Origin: Candidatus Moranbacteria bacterium CG23_combo_of_CG06-09_8_20_14_all_35_22
Lineage (GTDB): Bacteria > Patescibacteriota > Minisyncoccia > Moranbacterales > UBA2206
DNA: 6,462 nucleotides
NCBI GenBank assembly: GCA_002772115.1
Contig: PCRW01000038.1
Span: 1 to 6,462, forward strand
Reading direction: 5' to 3'
Both the position numbers and the translations under genes were made by a program. Below are positions 6,331 to 6,462 of the stretch, piece after piece (within the stretch, counting starts at the first letter, position 1; the number at the start of each line of letters is the position of its first letter). The notes beneath the pieces are model-generated. The model made no database searches. It was not told where the DNA came from and worked only from the letters and a program-made list of their open reading frames with translations.

Positions 6331-6344
6331 AAGTGGTGGGGGAT

Positions 6345-6462
6345 GAATATTAAATTTACGACCTAATTTTTCTTAATCACTGAACAATTAACATTCAGTC
6401 TCCATTTTACTCGGATAAGAGTAAATGGCGTCTCGATTGGAGATTTTCTTTATTAGGCTCTC
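6345..6462. other. Gene-poor right edge with small inverted repeats upstream of pilM
   Basis: No recognisable gene lies in these 118 bases. Minus-strand frames entering from the right edge stay open for only about 17 and 24 codons, so the tail of an upstream gene cannot be excluded but has no recognisable content. A 6-bp inverted repeat ACTGAA...TTCAGT spans 6379-6399. A stronger one spans 6402-6428: CCATTTTACTC and GAGTAAATGG around a 6-nt loop, with one bulged T. TCTCCA (6399-6404) can alternatively pair with TGGAGA (6438-6443), so the two foldings compete. If transcribed, the segment could be a leader, a terminator remnant or part of an RNA; none can be asserted. No convincing -35/-10 pair toward pilM is visible. 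Confidence 0.5.

Larger units (their letters stand above)
6232..6344. repeat. Palindromic element copy E2 directly upstream of pilM
   Basis: The second copy of the element, 113 bp. Its arms at 6232-6252 and 6324-6344 are perfect 21-bp inverted repeats beginning ATCCCCCACC and ending GGTGGGGGAT. The inner inverted repeat at 6256-6282 (AAGATTTATT against AATTAATCTT) has one mismatch, so inner pairing is kept in both copies although loop bases differ. The orientation is the same as E1 with respect to the downstream gene, and the last base before the pilM leader is 9 nt from its ATG. The stretch from about 6320 to 6348, including the right arm and GAAT, is identical to E1. The perfect arms beside a diverged middle suggest either selection on the stem or a recent spread by an arm-recognising process. 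Confidence 0.93.

Noticed and set aside
5022..6344. Insertion sequence or MITE with target-site duplication
   Set aside because: No transposase gene is present and no direct duplication flanks either copy; shared bases GAAT on the right of both copies look like part of the repeat. A non-autonomous element is still possible but unproven.
5022..6344. CRISPR array or tandem repeat
   Set aside because: There are only two copies, over 1 kb apart and separated by the pilM gene, and no spacer-like periodicity.

Overview
The window is AT-rich and bacterial. It holds one block of type IV pilus (T4P) machinery genes, all on the minus strand. Transcription therefore runs from the right edge to the left edge in the order pilM, pilN, pilO, pilB, a CheY-like response regulator, pilT, pilC. 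The set covers the cytoplasmic actin-like platform protein (PilM), two bitopic membrane assembly proteins (PilN, PilO), the extension ATPase (PilB), the retraction ATPase (PilT) and the start of the polytopic platform protein (PilC, cut by the left edge). No PilP lipoprotein or PilQ secretin lies next to pilO, where they sit in Gram-negative operons. That absence, the AT-rich codons, the short intergenic gaps and the protein style suggest a bacterium without a classical outer membrane, most likely a Patescibacteria/CPR lineage such as Parcubacteria. This placement is inference. TGA is not read as an amino acid in any gene, which argues against the Gracilibacteria/SR1 code.

Layout from right to left: 6345-6462 is a gene-poor edge with small inverted repeats. 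6232-6344 is a palindromic element (copy E2) directly ahead of pilM (6222-5158). After a short AT-rich spacer a second copy (E1, 5022-5131) lies directly ahead of pilN (5013-4489). pilO (4479-3712), pilB (3676-1979), the response regulator (1944-1564) and pilT (1558-488) follow with gaps of 5-35 nt. A 56-nt gap with a weak promoter-like sequence precedes pilC (431 to the left edge).

The most unusual signal is the pair of about 110-bp elements. Each has 21-bp terminal inverted repeats that are perfect or nearly so, an inner AT-rich inverted repeat, and a position such that the end of one arm (GGTGGGGGA) lies about 10 nt before the start codon of pilM or pilN. These arms are the only purine-rich ribosome-binding-like sequences in the window; the other five genes have only A/T-rich leaders. 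The elements could be duplicated regulatory leaders that control platform-protein translation by hairpin sequestration, or a small non-autonomous repeat that has settled in the operon. A CheY-like regulator between the two motor ATPase genes suggests a signalling input to the pilus motor.
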